64,000 nucleotides of DNA from Streptomyces sp. DvalAA-43 (GTDB lineage Bacteria > Actinomycetota > Actinomycetes > Streptomycetales > Streptomycetaceae). A program made the position numbers and the translations under genes. Positions within the stretch are counted from its first letter, which is position 1. Each line of letters begins with the position of its first letter. The stretch is from the NCBI RefSeq assembly GCF_900091725.1, contig NZ_FMBW01000045.1:1-64000 (forward strand), given 5' to 3'. Under the pieces are notes generated by a model. It had not been told where the DNA came from and did no database searches. It saw only the letters and a list, made by a program, of their open reading frames with translations. Positions 16,562-25,570 of this stretch are shown here, piece by piece.

Positions 16562-19500
16562 TTACTGCTCCGTCTTGCGGAGGCGGAACGTCAGGGACAG
16601 GCCCTCGTCCTCGAACGGCTCGCCGTACGTCGTGTCCGCCTCGCCCTGGGCGTACTCCAGGGCCAGGACCTCGTCCGCGATCAGGGCCGCGTGCTCGGTC
16701 AGGGCCTCGGTTGTCGCGGATGACGTGGACGTCCAGCGGACGGCGATGCGGTCGGCGACGTCCAGGCCGCTGTTCTTGCGGGCCTCCTGGATGAGGCGGA
16801 TCGCGTCACGGGCGAGGCCCGCGCGTCGCAGCTCCGGGGTGATCTCCAGGTCAAGGGCGACCGTCGCGCCCGAGTCGGACGCCACCGACCAGCCCTCGCG
16901 CGGGGTCTCGGTGATGATCACCTCGTCGGGGGCGAGGGTGATCGTCTCGCCGTCGACCTCGACCGACGCCGTGCCCGCGCGCAGGGCCAGCGAGAGGGCC
17001 GCCGCGTCGGCGTTCGCGACCGCCTTGGCCACCGCCTGGACGCCCTTGCCGAACCGCTTGCCGAGCGCCCGGAAGTTCGCCTTCACCGTGGTGTCGACCA
17101 GCGAGCCGCCGACCTCCGAGAGGGATGCCAGCGAGGAGACGTTCAGCTCCTCCGTGATCTGGGCGTGCAGTTCGGGGGAGAGCGCCTCGAAGCCGGCCGC
17201 CGCGACCAGGGCGCGGGACAGCGGCTGACGGGTCTTGACGCCGGACTCGGCGCGTGTGGCCCGGCCCAGCTCGACCAGACGGCGGACCAGCGCCATCTGG
17301 GTGGAGAGGGCGGGGTCGATCGCCGCCGGGTCCGCCTTCGGCCAGCCCGAGAGGTGCACCGACTCGGGGGCGTCCGGTGTGACCGGGACGACCAGGTCCT
17401 GCCAGACCCGCTCGGTGATGAACGGGGTGAGCGGGGCCATCAGCCGGGTCACCGTCTCGACGACCTCGTGCAGGGTGCGCAGCGCCGCCTTGTCGCCCTG
17501 CCAGAAGCGGCGGCGCGAACGGCGTACGTACCAGTTGGAGAGGTCGTCGACGAAGGCGGACAGGAGCTTGCCGGCGCGCTGGGTGTCGTAACCGTCCAGG
17601 GCCTGCGTGACCTGGTCCACCAGCGCGTTCAGCTCGCTCAGCAGCCAGCGGTCCAGGACCGTGCGGTCCGCCGGGGCCGGGTCGGCCGCGGAGGGGGCCC
17701 AGTCGGACGTACGGGCGTACAGGGCCTGGAAGGCGACCGTGTTCCAGTACGTCAGGAGGGTCTTGCGGACGACCTCCTGGATCGTGTTGTGGCCGACGCG
17801 GCGTGCCGCCCAGGGAGAGCCGCCCGCCGCCATGAACCAGCGCACCGCGTCCGCACCGTGCTGGTCCATGAGGGGGATGGGCTGGAGGATGTTGCCCAGG
17901 TGCTTGGACATCTTGCGGCCGTCCTCGGCGAGGATGTGGCCCAGGCAGACCACGTTCTCGTAGGACGACTTGTCGAAGACCAGGGTGCCGACCGCCATCA
18001 GCGTGTAGAACCAGCCGCGGGTCTGGTCGATGGCCTCCGAGATGAACTGCGCCGGGTAACGGCTCTCGAAGAGCTCCTTGTTCTTGTACGGGTAGCCCCA
18101 CTGCGCGAACGGCATCGAACCCGAGTCGTACCAGGCGTCGATGACCTCCGGGACGCGGTACGCCTCCAGCTGGCAGTTCTCGTGCGAGCAGGTGAACGTG
18201 ATCTCGTCGATGAACGGGCGGTGCGGGTCGAGGCCCGAGAGGTCGGTGCCGGTGAGCTCGCTCAGCTCGGCGCGCGAACCGACGCAGGTGAGGTGGCTGT
18301 CCTCGCAGCGCCAGATCGGCAGCGGGGTGCCCCAGTAGCGGTTGCGGGACAGCGCCCAGTCGACGTTGTTGTTCAGCCAGTCGCCGAAGCGGCCGTTCTT
18401 GACCGAGTCCGGGAACCAGTTGGTCTTCTCGTTCTCCTGGAGCAGCCGGTCCTTGATGGCGGTCGTGCGGATGTACCAGGACGGCTGCGCGTAGTAGAGC
18501 AGTGCGGTGTGGCAGCGCCAGCAGTGCGGGTAGCTGTGCTCGTACGGGACGTGCCGGAAGAGCTTGCCGCGGGCGGCCAGGTCCTCGGTGAGCGTCTCGT
18601 CGGCCTTCTTGAAGAAGACACCGCCGACCAGCGGCACGTCCTCCTCGAAGGTGCCGTCGGGGCGGACCGGGTTCACGACCGGCAGGCCGTACGCCTTGCA
18701 GACCAGGAGGTCGTCGGCGCCGAACGCGGGGGACTGGTGGACCAGACCCGTACCGTCCTCGGTCGTCACGTACTCGGCGTTGACGACGTAGTGCGCCTCG
18801 GCGGGGAAGTCCACCAGGGCGAACGGGCGCTCGTAGGTCCAGCGCTCCATCTCGCGGCCGGTGAAGGTCTCGCCGGTGAGCTCCCAGCCCTCGCCCAGTG
18901 CCTTCTCGACGAGCGGCCGCGCGACGACGAGCTTCTCCTCGCCGTTCGTCGCGACGACATAGCTGACGTCGGGGTGCGCGGCGACGGCGGTGTTGGAGAC
19001 CAGGGTCCAGGGGGTGGTCGTCCAGACGAGCAGGGACGCCTCGCCGGCCAGCGGGCCGGAGGTGAGCGGGAAGCGGACGAAGACCGAGGGGTCGACGACC
19101 GTCTCGTACCCCTGGGCCAGCTCGTGGTCGGAGAGGCCGGTGCCGCAGCGGGGGCACCAGGGGGCGACGCGGTGGTCCTGGACCAGGAGGCCCTTGTTGA
19201 AGATCTCCTTCAGCGACCACCACACCGACTCGACGTACTCGGGGTCCATCGTGCGGTACGCGTCGTCGAGGTCGACCCAGTAGCCCATACGGGTCGTGAG
19301 CTCGGTGAACGCGTCGGTGTGGCGGGTCACGGACTCACGGCACTTGGCGTTGAACTCGGCGATGCCGTACGCCTCGATGTCCTTCTTGCCGTTGAAGCCC
19401 AGCTCCTTCTCGACCGCGAGCTCGACCGGCAGCCCGTGGCAGTCCCAGCCGGCCTTGCGGCCGACGTGGTAGCCCTGCATGGTCCGGAAGCGGGGGAAGA

Positions 19501-19711
19501 CGTCCTTGAAGACGCGGGCCTCGATGTGGTGGGCGCCGGGCATGCCGTTGGCGGTGGGCGGGCCCTCGTAGAAGACCCACTCGGGGCGGCCCTCGGACTG
19601 TTCGAGGCTCTTGGCGAAGACCTTGCTGTCGCGCCAGAAATCGAGCACGGCGTGTTCCAGTGCGGGCAGGTCGACCTGGGCGGGTACCTGGTGGTACTGC
19701 GGCGATGTCAT
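16562..19711 (-). CDS. ileS: Isoleucyl-tRNA synthetase
   Basis: Class I synthetase charging tRNA-Ile. The frame is open to 19786, but ATG 19711 has GGAGGA about 9 nt upstream and starts the family N-terminus; length is 1049 aa. The HIGH-like segment PTANGMPGAHHIEA, the editing domain, the CP segment with CWRCHTALLYYAQPSWYIRT, the NRYWGTPLPIW motif and the KMSKH loop (GRKMSKHLGN) are visible. Length and motif style fit the long, eukaryote-like IleRS type rather than the E. coli type (inference). A T-box leader directly upstream controls it. Confidence 0.97.
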   Translation of the reverse strand: MTSPQYHQVPAQVDLPALEHAVLDFWRDSKVFAKSLEQSEGRPEWVFYEGPPTANGMPGAHHIEARVFKDVFPRFRTMQGYHVGRKAGWDCHGLPVELAVEKELGFNGKKDIEAYGIAEFNAKCRESVTRHTDAFTELTTRMGYWVDLDDAYRTMDPEYVESVWWSLKEIFNKGLLVQDHRVAPWCPRCGTGLSDHELAQGYETVVDPSVFVRFPLTSGPLAGEASLLVWTTTPWTLVSNTAVAAHPDVSYVVATNGEEKLVVARPLVEKALGEGWELTGETFTGREMERWTYERPFALVDFPAEAHYVVNAEYVTTEDGTGLVHQSPAFGADDLLVCKAYGLPVVNPVRPDGTFEEDVPLVGGVFFKKADETLTEDLAARGKLFRHVPYEHSYPHCWRCHTALLYYAQPSWYIRTTAIKDRLLQENEKTNWFPDSVKNGRFGDWLNNNVDWALSRNRYWGTPLPIWRCEDSHLTCVGSRAELSELTGTDLSGLDPHRPFIDEITFTCSHENCQLEAYRVPEVIDAWYDSGSMPFAQWGYPYKNKELFESRYPAQFISEAIDQTRGWFYTLMAVGTLVFDKSSYENVVCLGHILAEDGRKMSKHLGNILQPIPLMDQHGADAVRWFMAAGGSPWAARRVGHNTIQEVVRKTLLTYWNTVAFQALYARTSDWAPSAADPAPADRTVLDRWLLSELNALVDQVTQALDGYDTQRAGKLLSAFVDDLSNWYVRRSRRRFWQGDKAALRTLHEVVETVTRLMAPLTPFITERVWQDLVVPVTPDAPESVHLSGWPKADPAAIDPALSTQMALVRRLVELGRATRAESGVKTRQPLSRALVAAAGFEALSPELHAQITEELNVSSLASLSEVGGSLVDTTVKANFRALGKRFGKGVQAVAKAVANADAAALSLALRAGTASVEVDGETITLAPDEVIITETPREGWSVASDSGATVALDLEITPELRRAGLARDAIRLIQEARKNSGLDVADRIAVRWTSTSSATTEALTEHAALIADEVLALEYAQGEADTTYGEPFEDEGLSLTFRLRKTEQ

Positions 19712-19998
19712 GGGCGGACTTCCTCCGGCGGACGTTTTCCACTTCCGTCGGAGGGACGAGGGCCTCGTCGGCTCCCGCGGTACCACCCTCCTTGGCCCCG
19801 GGCGTGTGCCCGTGACCCCCTCATTGGGGTCGCGATGCCGGGTCTACTCGCCTTGCGCCCGTGGGCGGAGCCCACGGTCCAAAGCTTTCTTCCGACGGCT
19901 CCGGGTGATCTTCACGACGCGCTCGCCCCCGGGCTTCCACCGTCCCCGGGTCGCTCCTGGCTGCGTACGACGCTACTCGTCCCATCCACGCCTCTCGC
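19712..19998 (-). promoter_or_regulatory. T-box riboswitch leader of ileS (translational type)
   Basis: On the minus strand the T-box core AGGGTGGTACCGCGGG lies at 19774-19789. Two exclusive folds can be read. In the antisequestrator, GGAGGG at the T-box start pairs with a downstream CCCTCC, with the UGGU bulge available for an uncharged tRNA acceptor end, plus an inner CGACGAG/CTCGTC helix. In the sequestrator, CCTCCGACGG pairs with CCGCCGGAGG, which contains the ileS ribosome-binding site. A candidate Ile specifier ATC is at 19907-19909, inside a short stem I as in other actinobacterial ileS leaders (family knowledge). No T-tract terminator is present, so control of translation is inferred. 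The 5' boundary is an estimate. Confidence 0.88.
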
Positions 19999-20005
19999 TG
20001 GGCCC

Positions 20006-20022
20006 AGTGTACGGGCCCGTAC
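20006..20022 (-). promoter_or_regulatory. Possible ileS promoter with overlapping palindrome
   Basis: A TACACT -10-like hexamer on the minus strand (20006-20011) is spaced to start RNA about 19998. A perfect 14-bp palindrome GTACGGGCCCGTAC (20009-20022) overlaps it. The -35 is not clear. Confidence 0.35.
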
Positions 20023-20278
20023 GGGCGACGGCCGACCGGTTTAACCCGGGGGGCGGGGCGTGACCCGAATGGGCAGACGGCGGGGCACGGAGTCCGGGAG
20101 GAGGGCCGGGAGGCGGATTACCGGGCGGTGAGCTGGGCACAACCGATGCAGGCAGGTCGGTGTCCGGACGCGGGGAGGGGCGATTCGGCGGCGTGCCCCG
20201 TTGCCGCGGGGCTGGGGTCGATTTATCGTCCCAGCACGATTCGCGTGCAAGATCACAATATGTGAAGGGGCCGCGGCC
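20023..20278. other. Divergent spacer between the ileS leader and the dksA-like gene
   Basis: Non-coding, G-rich, with small hairpins such as GCCCCG/CGGGGC near 20190-20210 and an AT-richer patch (GATCACAATATGTGAAGG) just before the downstream gene that probably holds its promoter and GAAGGGG ribosome site. No gene or tRNA is visible. Confidence 0.5.
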
Positions 20279-21115
20279 ATGGTGGCGAAGAAGACCGCCG
20301 CAAAGAAGACGGCGTCGGCCGGATCCACGGGCCCGGCGGCCGGGGAGACGGGCGGCGACGCGGGTATGGAGACCGTCCCGGAGGCCGGTGCGACGAAGGC
20401 CGCGGCGAAGAAGGCCGCCGGGAAGAAGGCCGCGGCGAAGAAGACCGCGGCGAAGAAGTCCGCGGCCGGTACGAGGGCGGCGTCCGCCGGGCACATGGAC
20501 GCCGGGCACGAGGCGCCGGTCAAGAAGGCGGCTGCGAAGAAGAGCGTGGCCAAGAAGGCCTCGAAGAAGGCCGCGGACGCGGCCGAGGGGGCGGCCGAAG
20601 CCGCCGGGAAGACGGGAGCCCACACGGTGGTAGCCAAGAAGAGCGCGGCCCGGACCCGCACGGCCGGCACGGGCGCGGCGCCCGTGCCCCCGGCCCGCGG
20701 GGTCGCCACGACAGCCCCCGGCGAGCTGGCGGTCCGGCCGGGCGAGGCCCCCTGGACCCCGGAGGAGGTGGCCGAGGCGCGGGCCGGGCTGAGCAGCGAG
20801 ATCCTGCGGCTGCGCAGCGAGCTGGAGACCGCGAGCGCCGCGCTCGCCGGACTGATGCGTGACTCCGGCGACGGCGCGGGTGACGACGAGGCGGACACCG
20901 GCACCAAGAACATCACCCGCGAGCACGAGATGTCGCTCGCCGCCAACGCCCAGGAGATGCTGGAGCAGACCGAGCGGGCCCTGGCCCGGCTCGACGCCGG
21001 GACGTACGGACTGTGCGAGATCTGCGGCAAGCCGATCGGCAAGGCGCGGATGCAGGCGTTCCCGCGCGCCACGCTCTGTGTGGAGGACAAACAGAAGCAG
21101 GAGCGACGCGGCTGA
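20279..21115 (+). CDS. DksA/TraR-type zinc-finger protein with histone-H1-like lysine-rich tail
   Basis: The 278-aa protein starts at ATG 20279 (GAAGGGG upstream); an open frame to 20201 is non-conserved. Residues about 3-125 are built of AAKK/KKAA repeats resembling the histone H1-like tails of actinobacterial nucleoid proteins. Next comes a helical segment with EEVAEARAGLSSEILRLRSELE and MSLAANAQEMLEQTERALARLDAG, then a DksA/TraR-like finger YGLCEICGKPIGKARMQAFP...LCVED. Cys246, Cys249 and Cys267 are present, but the position of the fourth cysteine is Asp270. DksA-type proteins bind RNA polymerase; the basic tail suggests nucleic acid binding (inference). It lies between ileS and lspA. Confidence 0.85.
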   Translation: MVAKKTAAKKTASAGSTGPAAGETGGDAGMETVPEAGATKAAAKKAAGKKAAAKKTAAKKSAAGTRAASAGHMDAGHEAPVKKAAAKKSVAKKASKKAADAAEGAAEAAGKTGAHTVVAKKSAARTRTAGTGAAPVPPARGVATTAPGELAVRPGEAPWTPEEVAEARAGLSSEILRLRSELETASAALAGLMRDSGDGAGDDEADTGTKNITREHEMSLAANAQEMLEQTERALARLDAGTYGLCEICGKPIGKARMQAFPRATLCVEDKQKQERRG

Positions 21116-21172
21116 TCCCCGGCGGCGTGTCGTACCCTCGTCTCAGTCAGGAACCTAGGTTGAGGGATTCAC

Positions 21173-21775
21173 GTGGCAGAGGCGGAGAGCATCATCGGTA
21201 CGCCGGACATCCCCGATGCCGAGGGGACCGCAGAGGACGGGGCAGCGGACCGGGCCGATGACCGGGGCGAGGAGACCGCGCCGGGCCGGGGCAAGCGCAG
21301 GATCATGGTGCTCTTCGCCGTGGCCGTGTTCGCCTACCTCATCGACCTGATCAGCAAGATGCTCGTGGTCGCGAAGCTGGAGCACCACGCTCCGGTCGAG
21401 ATCTTCGGCGACTGGCTGCAGCTCAGCGCGATCCGCAACGCCGGTGCCGCGTTCGGTATCGGTGAGGCGTACACCGTCATCTTCACGTGCATCGCGGCGA
21501 CCGTCATCGTCGTGATCGCCCGGCTCGCGCGCAAGCTCTACAGCCTGCCGTGGGCCATCGCGCTCGGTCTGCTGCTCGGGGGTGCGCTCGGCAACCTCAC
21601 CGACCGCATCTTCCGGGCCCCGGGCACCTTCCAGGGCGCGGTGGTCGACTTCATCGCTCCCGCGCACTTCGCCGTCTTCAACCTCGCCGACTCCGCGATC
21701 TGCTGCGGCGGCGTTCTGATCGTGATCCTCTCGTTCAAGGGCCTGGACCCCGACGGCACCGTGCACAAGGACTAG
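21173..21775 (+). CDS. lspA: Lipoprotein signal peptidase LspA (signal peptidase II)
   Basis: Aspartic membrane protease that cleaves prolipoprotein signal peptides after lipidation. GTG 21173 with GAGGG upstream gives 200 aa: an acidic cytoplasmic extension of about 40 residues, then four membrane helices starting at MVLFAVAVFAYLIDLISK. The catalytic aspartates are visible in GNLTDRIFR (Asp144) and FNLADSAI (Asp173), and NAGAAFG is conserved. The N-terminal extension is longer than in E. coli. rluD follows after 23 nt. Confidence 0.96.
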   Translation: MAEAESIIGTPDIPDAEGTAEDGAADRADDRGEETAPGRGKRRIMVLFAVAVFAYLIDLISKMLVVAKLEHHAPVEIFGDWLQLSAIRNAGAAFGIGEAYTVIFTCIAATVIVVIARLARKLYSLPWAIALGLLLGGALGNLTDRIFRAPGTFQGAVVDFIAPAHFAVFNLADSAICCGGVLIVILSFKGLDPDGTVHKD

Positions 21776-21786
21776 ATCCCGCAAGG

Positions 21787-21792
21787 CATACT
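21787..21792 (+). promoter_or_regulatory. Putative -10 of rluD (leaderless arrangement)
   Basis: CATACT ends 6 nt before GTG 21799 and there is no Shine-Dalgarno sequence, so transcription would begin at or next to the start codon. Confidence 0.45.
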
Positions 21793-21798
21793 CGAACG

Positions 21799-22740
21799 GT
21801 GAGTACGTATCCCGAGGTCCGCACCCTGCCCGTACCCGATGGTCTGGAAGGTGAGCGTGTCGACGCCGCCATTTCCCGGATGTTCGGTTTCTCCCGCACC
21901 AAGGCCGCCGAGCTCGCGGCCGCCGGGAAGGTGCAGGTGGACGGCTCGGTGGTCGGGAAGTCCGAGCGGGTCCGGGGCGGTGCCTGGCTGGAAGTGGAGA
22001 TGCCGCAGGCGCCCGCTCCGGTGCAGATCGTCGCCGAGCCCGTCGAGGGCATGGAGATCGTGCACGACGACGACGACATCGTCGTGATCGCGAAGCCGGT
22101 CGGGGTCGCCGCCCACCCGAGCCCCGGCTGGACCGGGACGACCGTCATCGGGGGCCTCGCCGCCGCCGGGTACCGGATCTCGACGTCCGGTGCCGCCGAG
22201 CGCCAGGGCATCGTCCACCGTCTCGACGTCGGCACCTCCGGCCTGATGGTCGTCGCCAAGTCCGAGCGGGCCTACACCCTGCTGAAGGCGCAGTTCCGCG
22301 ACCGGGTCGTCGAGAAGAGGTACAACGCGCTGGTGCAGGGCCACCCGGACCCGATGAGCGGCACCATCGACGCCCCCATCGGACGCCACCCCAACCACGA
22401 CTACAAGTGGGCCGTCACCGCCGAGGGCAAGCCCTCCGTGACGCATTACGACCTCATCGAGGCCTACCGCTCCGCCAGCCTCCTGGACATCAAGCTGGAG
22501 ACGGGCCGTACGCACCAGATCCGGGTGCACATGTCCGCCCACCGCCACCCCTGCGTCGGCGACCTCACCTACGGCGCCGACCCGACGATGGCCAAGCGCC
22601 TCGGCCTGACCCGGCAGTGGCTGCACGCCGTCCGGCTCGGCTTCGAGCACCCGTCCGACGGCAGCTGGGTGGAGTTCACCAGCGGCTACCCGGACGACCT
22701 CCAGCAGGCCCTGGACAAGATCGCGGCGGAGAGCGAATGA
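21799..22740 (+). CDS. rluD: RluA/RluD-family 23S rRNA pseudouridine synthase
   Basis: Converts uridines of 23S rRNA to pseudouridine. The 313-aa protein from GTG 21799 has an N-terminal S4 RNA-binding domain (VDAAISRMFGFSRTKAAELAAAGKV) and the catalytic domain with HRLDVGTSGLMVVAK (catalytic Asp143), VEKRYNALVQG and ETGRTHQIRVH. The start has no Shine-Dalgarno but has a -10-like CATACT 6 nt upstream. A role equivalent to E. coli RluD rather than another RluA member is likely but not proved. Confidence 0.9.
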   Translation: MSTYPEVRTLPVPDGLEGERVDAAISRMFGFSRTKAAELAAAGKVQVDGSVVGKSERVRGGAWLEVEMPQAPAPVQIVAEPVEGMEIVHDDDDIVVIAKPVGVAAHPSPGWTGTTVIGGLAAAGYRISTSGAAERQGIVHRLDVGTSGLMVVAKSERAYTLLKAQFRDRVVEKRYNALVQGHPDPMSGTIDAPIGRHPNHDYKWAVTAEGKPSVTHYDLIEAYRSASLLDIKLETGRTHQIRVHMSAHRHPCVGDLTYGADPTMAKRLGLTRQWLHAVRLGFEHPSDGSWVEFTSGYPDDLQQALDKIAAESE

Positions 22741-23219
22741 CCTCCGCGCCCGCCCCGTACACCACGCGTACCGTCGCCGACGAGCAGGACCTCGCGGCCT
22801 GCTTCCTGGTCCGCAAGGACGTCTTCGTCGGTGAGCAGGGCGTGTCCGAGGAGATCGAGTACGACGCGTACGACGAGGTCGCCCTGCATGTCCTCGCCGT
22901 CGCGGCGGACGGCTCGGCGCTGGGCACCGGGCGGCTGCTGCACGGACCGGCCGCCGCCGACAGGACCGGCGGCGACCCGGCCGTGGGTTCCCTCGGCAGG
23001 CTCGCGGTGACCAGGAAGGCCCGTGGCCTCGGGGTCGGCGCCGCGCTGGTGCGGGCCATCGAGGACGCGGCCCGTGAGCTCGGTCTGGACGCCGTCGACC
23101 TGCACGCCCAGACCCATGCGACGGGTTTCTACGAGCGCCTCGGTTATGTGGCGTACGGCCCCGAGTTCCCGGACGCGGGCATCCCCCACCGGGCGATGCG
23201 CCGCGCCCTGCGGGACTGA
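22737..23219 (+). CDS. GNAT-family N-acetyltransferase
   Basis: The 160-aa protein starts at ATG 22737, overlapping the rluD stop as ATGA, so it is translationally coupled. The acetyl-CoA-binding motif A is seen as GRLAVTRKARGLGVGAALVRAIEDAA, followed by LHAQTHATGFYERLGYVAYG typical of ElaA-like GNAT proteins, which also share the FVGEQGVSEEIEYDAYD N-terminal pattern. The substrate is unknown. The convergent downstream gene ends 18 nt away. Confidence 0.88.
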   Translation: MTSAPAPYTTRTVADEQDLAACFLVRKDVFVGEQGVSEEIEYDAYDEVALHVLAVAADGSALGTGRLLHGPAAADRTGGDPAVGSLGRLAVTRKARGLGVGAALVRAIEDAARELGLDAVDLHAQTHATGFYERLGYVAYGPEFPDAGIPHRAMRRALRD

Positions 23220-23236
23220 GGGCCGCCCGGACCGAC

Positions 23237-25552
23237 TCAGTCCGGCAGGCCCCAGCGGGTCCACGCGCCGTTCGACGGCACATCGCGCGGGACCGTACGC
23301 GGGGGGCGTGAACCCCGTGGGGTGACCACCGCGGTGGAGCCGCGCGGCAGCGCGACCGTGATCCGGCCCGGCCCGGTCTCCCGCCAGCGCAGCGGGTGCC
23401 CGTGCGCGTCCCGTACCTCGATCCGGCCCTTGATGGAGTGGTCCAGGGTCAGCGGCGCGCCCGCCTCGCTGTGCACCCGTACCCAGCGCGTAGCGCCGCC
23501 CGAGCGGTCCGCGTCCACCAGGAAGGCGCCCTGGGTCCGCAGCGAGGCGATCGACGCGTCCGCCCAGCGCTCCGAGACGGACGGGAAGACCCTCACCACC
23601 CCCTCGTGCCCCTGCACCACCATGTCGAGCATCGACTGGGCGGCGGACAGCGGGCTCTCCAGGGCGAGGTTCTTGCCCTCCCGGTACATCGTGTTGACCG
23701 TCATCGCGCAGTCCGCGACCACGTTCAGATCGGTGAAGAAGGTCAGGAAGTCGAGGGCCTTCTCCGGCTCGTCCATGCTTGAGTACATGGACGAGGCGGT
23801 GGCGTAGCTGTAGCCGTGCCACAGCTGCCGCATGGAGACCCAGTGGTCCATGGAGCGCCGCATCATGGCGTGGTCCCCGGGCCGGTCCCAGCTCCGTTCG
23901 CGCAGCGGGTACAGCCAGAGCAGGTGCGAGTGGTGCCGGTGCGAGTCGGCGAGCGGGACGTCCTTGCCGATCATGACGCCGGCCGCCGGGTCCTCGGCGT
24001 ACGGGGTGAGCCTGCGGTCGATGTCCTGCCAGCGCTTCAGCCGCGGATCGTCGTTCCGCAGCAGCTTCGCCGACGCGATCAGGGTGCGCACGCCCCAGCG
24101 GATCAGCGAGAGGTCGTAGGTGCAGTCCACGGCGTTGGCGTACTCCGGGGAGCGGGTCTCCGGCAGGTGCAGCCGGCCGTCCGGGCCCTCGTACAGGAAG
24201 TGCGCGTAGAAGTGGACGGCCTTCGCGAGGATCGGGTGCACCACGTCGCGCAGGACCGACAGGTCCATCGAGTGCCGGTAGGACTGCCAGACGTTGTGCA
24301 GCGCCCAGGTGAGGTTGCCGAAGTTGTCGGAGACATGGGACGAGCCCGGGGCGCCGACGTCGTACGTATCGCCCGCGCGCAGCTGCCAGTCGGAGGGGTG
24401 GCCCAGCGCGTAGCTCTCGCCGTCGCGGTGGTCGGCCGGGACCGAGGCCGGGAGGTTGTGTTCGAAGCGGCGGAAGGCGCCGGTCACCGAGTCGAGCTCG
24501 GGGTGGTTGGAGCCGTGGACGGGGGCCATGCCGATCTGGACGTTGAGATTCCACCAGACCGCGGTCCAGTTGTTGCCGACCTCGGGGAACCACGGGCCCC
24601 ATTCGGAGATCGTCGGGCCGTCGGCCCTGGTCGACGCGGCGAGCTTGTAGAGCTGGAGGAGATAGAAGCTCTGCAGCCGCTTGTCCGGTACGGAGAGGAA
24701 ACTGCGCCGGTAGTACGCGTGCCACCAGCGGCGGTGCCGGTCCACCAGCCGGTCCGGGGCGGTGGCGAGGGTGCGGTCCACGGCCCGCAGCGCGTCGGCG
24801 GTCGCCTCGGAGACCCGGCCGGGGAAGCGGTACACGAGGTGCGCGGCGAGCAGCCGCCCGGTGCCCTCGCGCCGTTCGCGCCAGGCGGTGGTCCAGCCGC
24901 CGCCCGCCAGGAGCGGCTGCTCGACGAAGCCGTCCCCGGTCCGTGGGTCCGGGTTGGGCGTGTAGTCCTCGGGCTTGCCGCTGGTGCGGGTGGTGGCGGC
25001 CCGGAGCCACTGGAAGGACCAGGCCGAGGGTTCCTCGCCGGGGGTGGGGCGGGTGGAGACCAGCAGGGCGCCGGTGTCGTTCTGGACCAGGGCGGAGAAG
25101 GCCAGCGAGCCGCGGGTGGTGGTGACGGTGCCGCGCAGCTCGGCGTCGTACGGATCCAGGGTCCAGTCGACGGCGGTGATCTCCCCGGCGAGGGTCAGGG
25201 TGAAGTGGCCGATGGGGAGGCGGGAGAAGCCGATGCCGCCGCGCCACTGGCCGCGCTGGTCCTGCACCTCGCTGTGACTGAGCATCAGCTTCAGGGTGTT
25301 GGCGGTTCTTCCGGCGTACAGCTGGGCCCCGAGGCGGCCGTTGGCGAGGAACGGGGCCTGCTGCCAGCCGGTGGGGAGCGTGCGCCAGGTCATGGCGGCG
25401 TCGCGGACGGTCTTCTCGTGGACGTCGATGGCGGGGTGCTCCGTCGGTTCGGGGCCGGCCGCCGCCCATGAGGTACGGGATCCGGCCAGCCAGAGCGCGG
25501 AGGTTCCGGCAGCGGCGGTGGAGACGAAATGCCTTCGGGAGAACGCGGGCAC
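23237..25552 (-). CDS. Tat-exported glycoside hydrolase, GH95-like
   Basis: Predicted secreted (alpha/alpha)6-barrel hydrolase; GH95 members are alpha-L-fucosidases or related galactosidases. GTG 25552 with GGAGAAG 7 nt upstream gives 771 aa beginning with a twin-arginine signal (SRRHFVSTAAAGTSALWLAG, cleavage near AAA). The N-terminal domain has FLANGRLGAQLYAG. The catalytic domain keeps GH95-like marks: NLN (Asn335/Asn337), SPE (Glu470) and HRHHSHLLWLYPL (about 535-550). An 18-bp tandem repeat lies just upstream. Alternative in-frame ATGs at 25573, 25591 and 25609 lack a better ribosome site. The true substrate cannot be read from sequence. Confidence 0.8.
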   Translation of the reverse strand: MPAFSRRHFVSTAAAGTSALWLAGSRTSWAAAGPEPTEHPAIDVHEKTVRDAAMTWRTLPTGWQQAPFLANGRLGAQLYAGRTANTLKLMLSHSEVQDQRGQWRGGIGFSRLPIGHFTLTLAGEITAVDWTLDPYDAELRGTVTTTRGSLAFSALVQNDTGALLVSTRPTPGEEPSAWSFQWLRAATTRTSGKPEDYTPNPDPRTGDGFVEQPLLAGGGWTTAWRERREGTGRLLAAHLVYRFPGRVSEATADALRAVDRTLATAPDRLVDRHRRWWHAYYRRSFLSVPDKRLQSFYLLQLYKLAASTRADGPTISEWGPWFPEVGNNWTAVWWNLNVQIGMAPVHGSNHPELDSVTGAFRRFEHNLPASVPADHRDGESYALGHPSDWQLRAGDTYDVGAPGSSHVSDNFGNLTWALHNVWQSYRHSMDLSVLRDVVHPILAKAVHFYAHFLYEGPDGRLHLPETRSPEYANAVDCTYDLSLIRWGVRTLIASAKLLRNDDPRLKRWQDIDRRLTPYAEDPAAGVMIGKDVPLADSHRHHSHLLWLYPLRERSWDRPGDHAMMRRSMDHWVSMRQLWHGYSYATASSMYSSMDEPEKALDFLTFFTDLNVVADCAMTVNTMYREGKNLALESPLSAAQSMLDMVVQGHEGVVRVFPSVSERWADASIASLRTQGAFLVDADRSGGATRWVRVHSEAGAPLTLDHSIKGRIEVRDAHGHPLRWRETGPGRITVALPRGSTAVVTPRGSRPPRTVPRDVPSNGAWTRWGLPD

Positions 25553-25570
25553 GTGGCTTCTCCTGCCAGT

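Noticed and set aside
16249..16794. 181-codon frame in the divIVA-ileS spacer
   Set aside because: Runs through G-rich repeats and the antisense of ileS, no ribosome site, low complexity.
17165..20044. 959-codon plus-strand frame opposite ileS
   Set aside because: GC-bias shadow of ileS and its T-box leader; composition is Arg/Val/Asp-rich with no domain.
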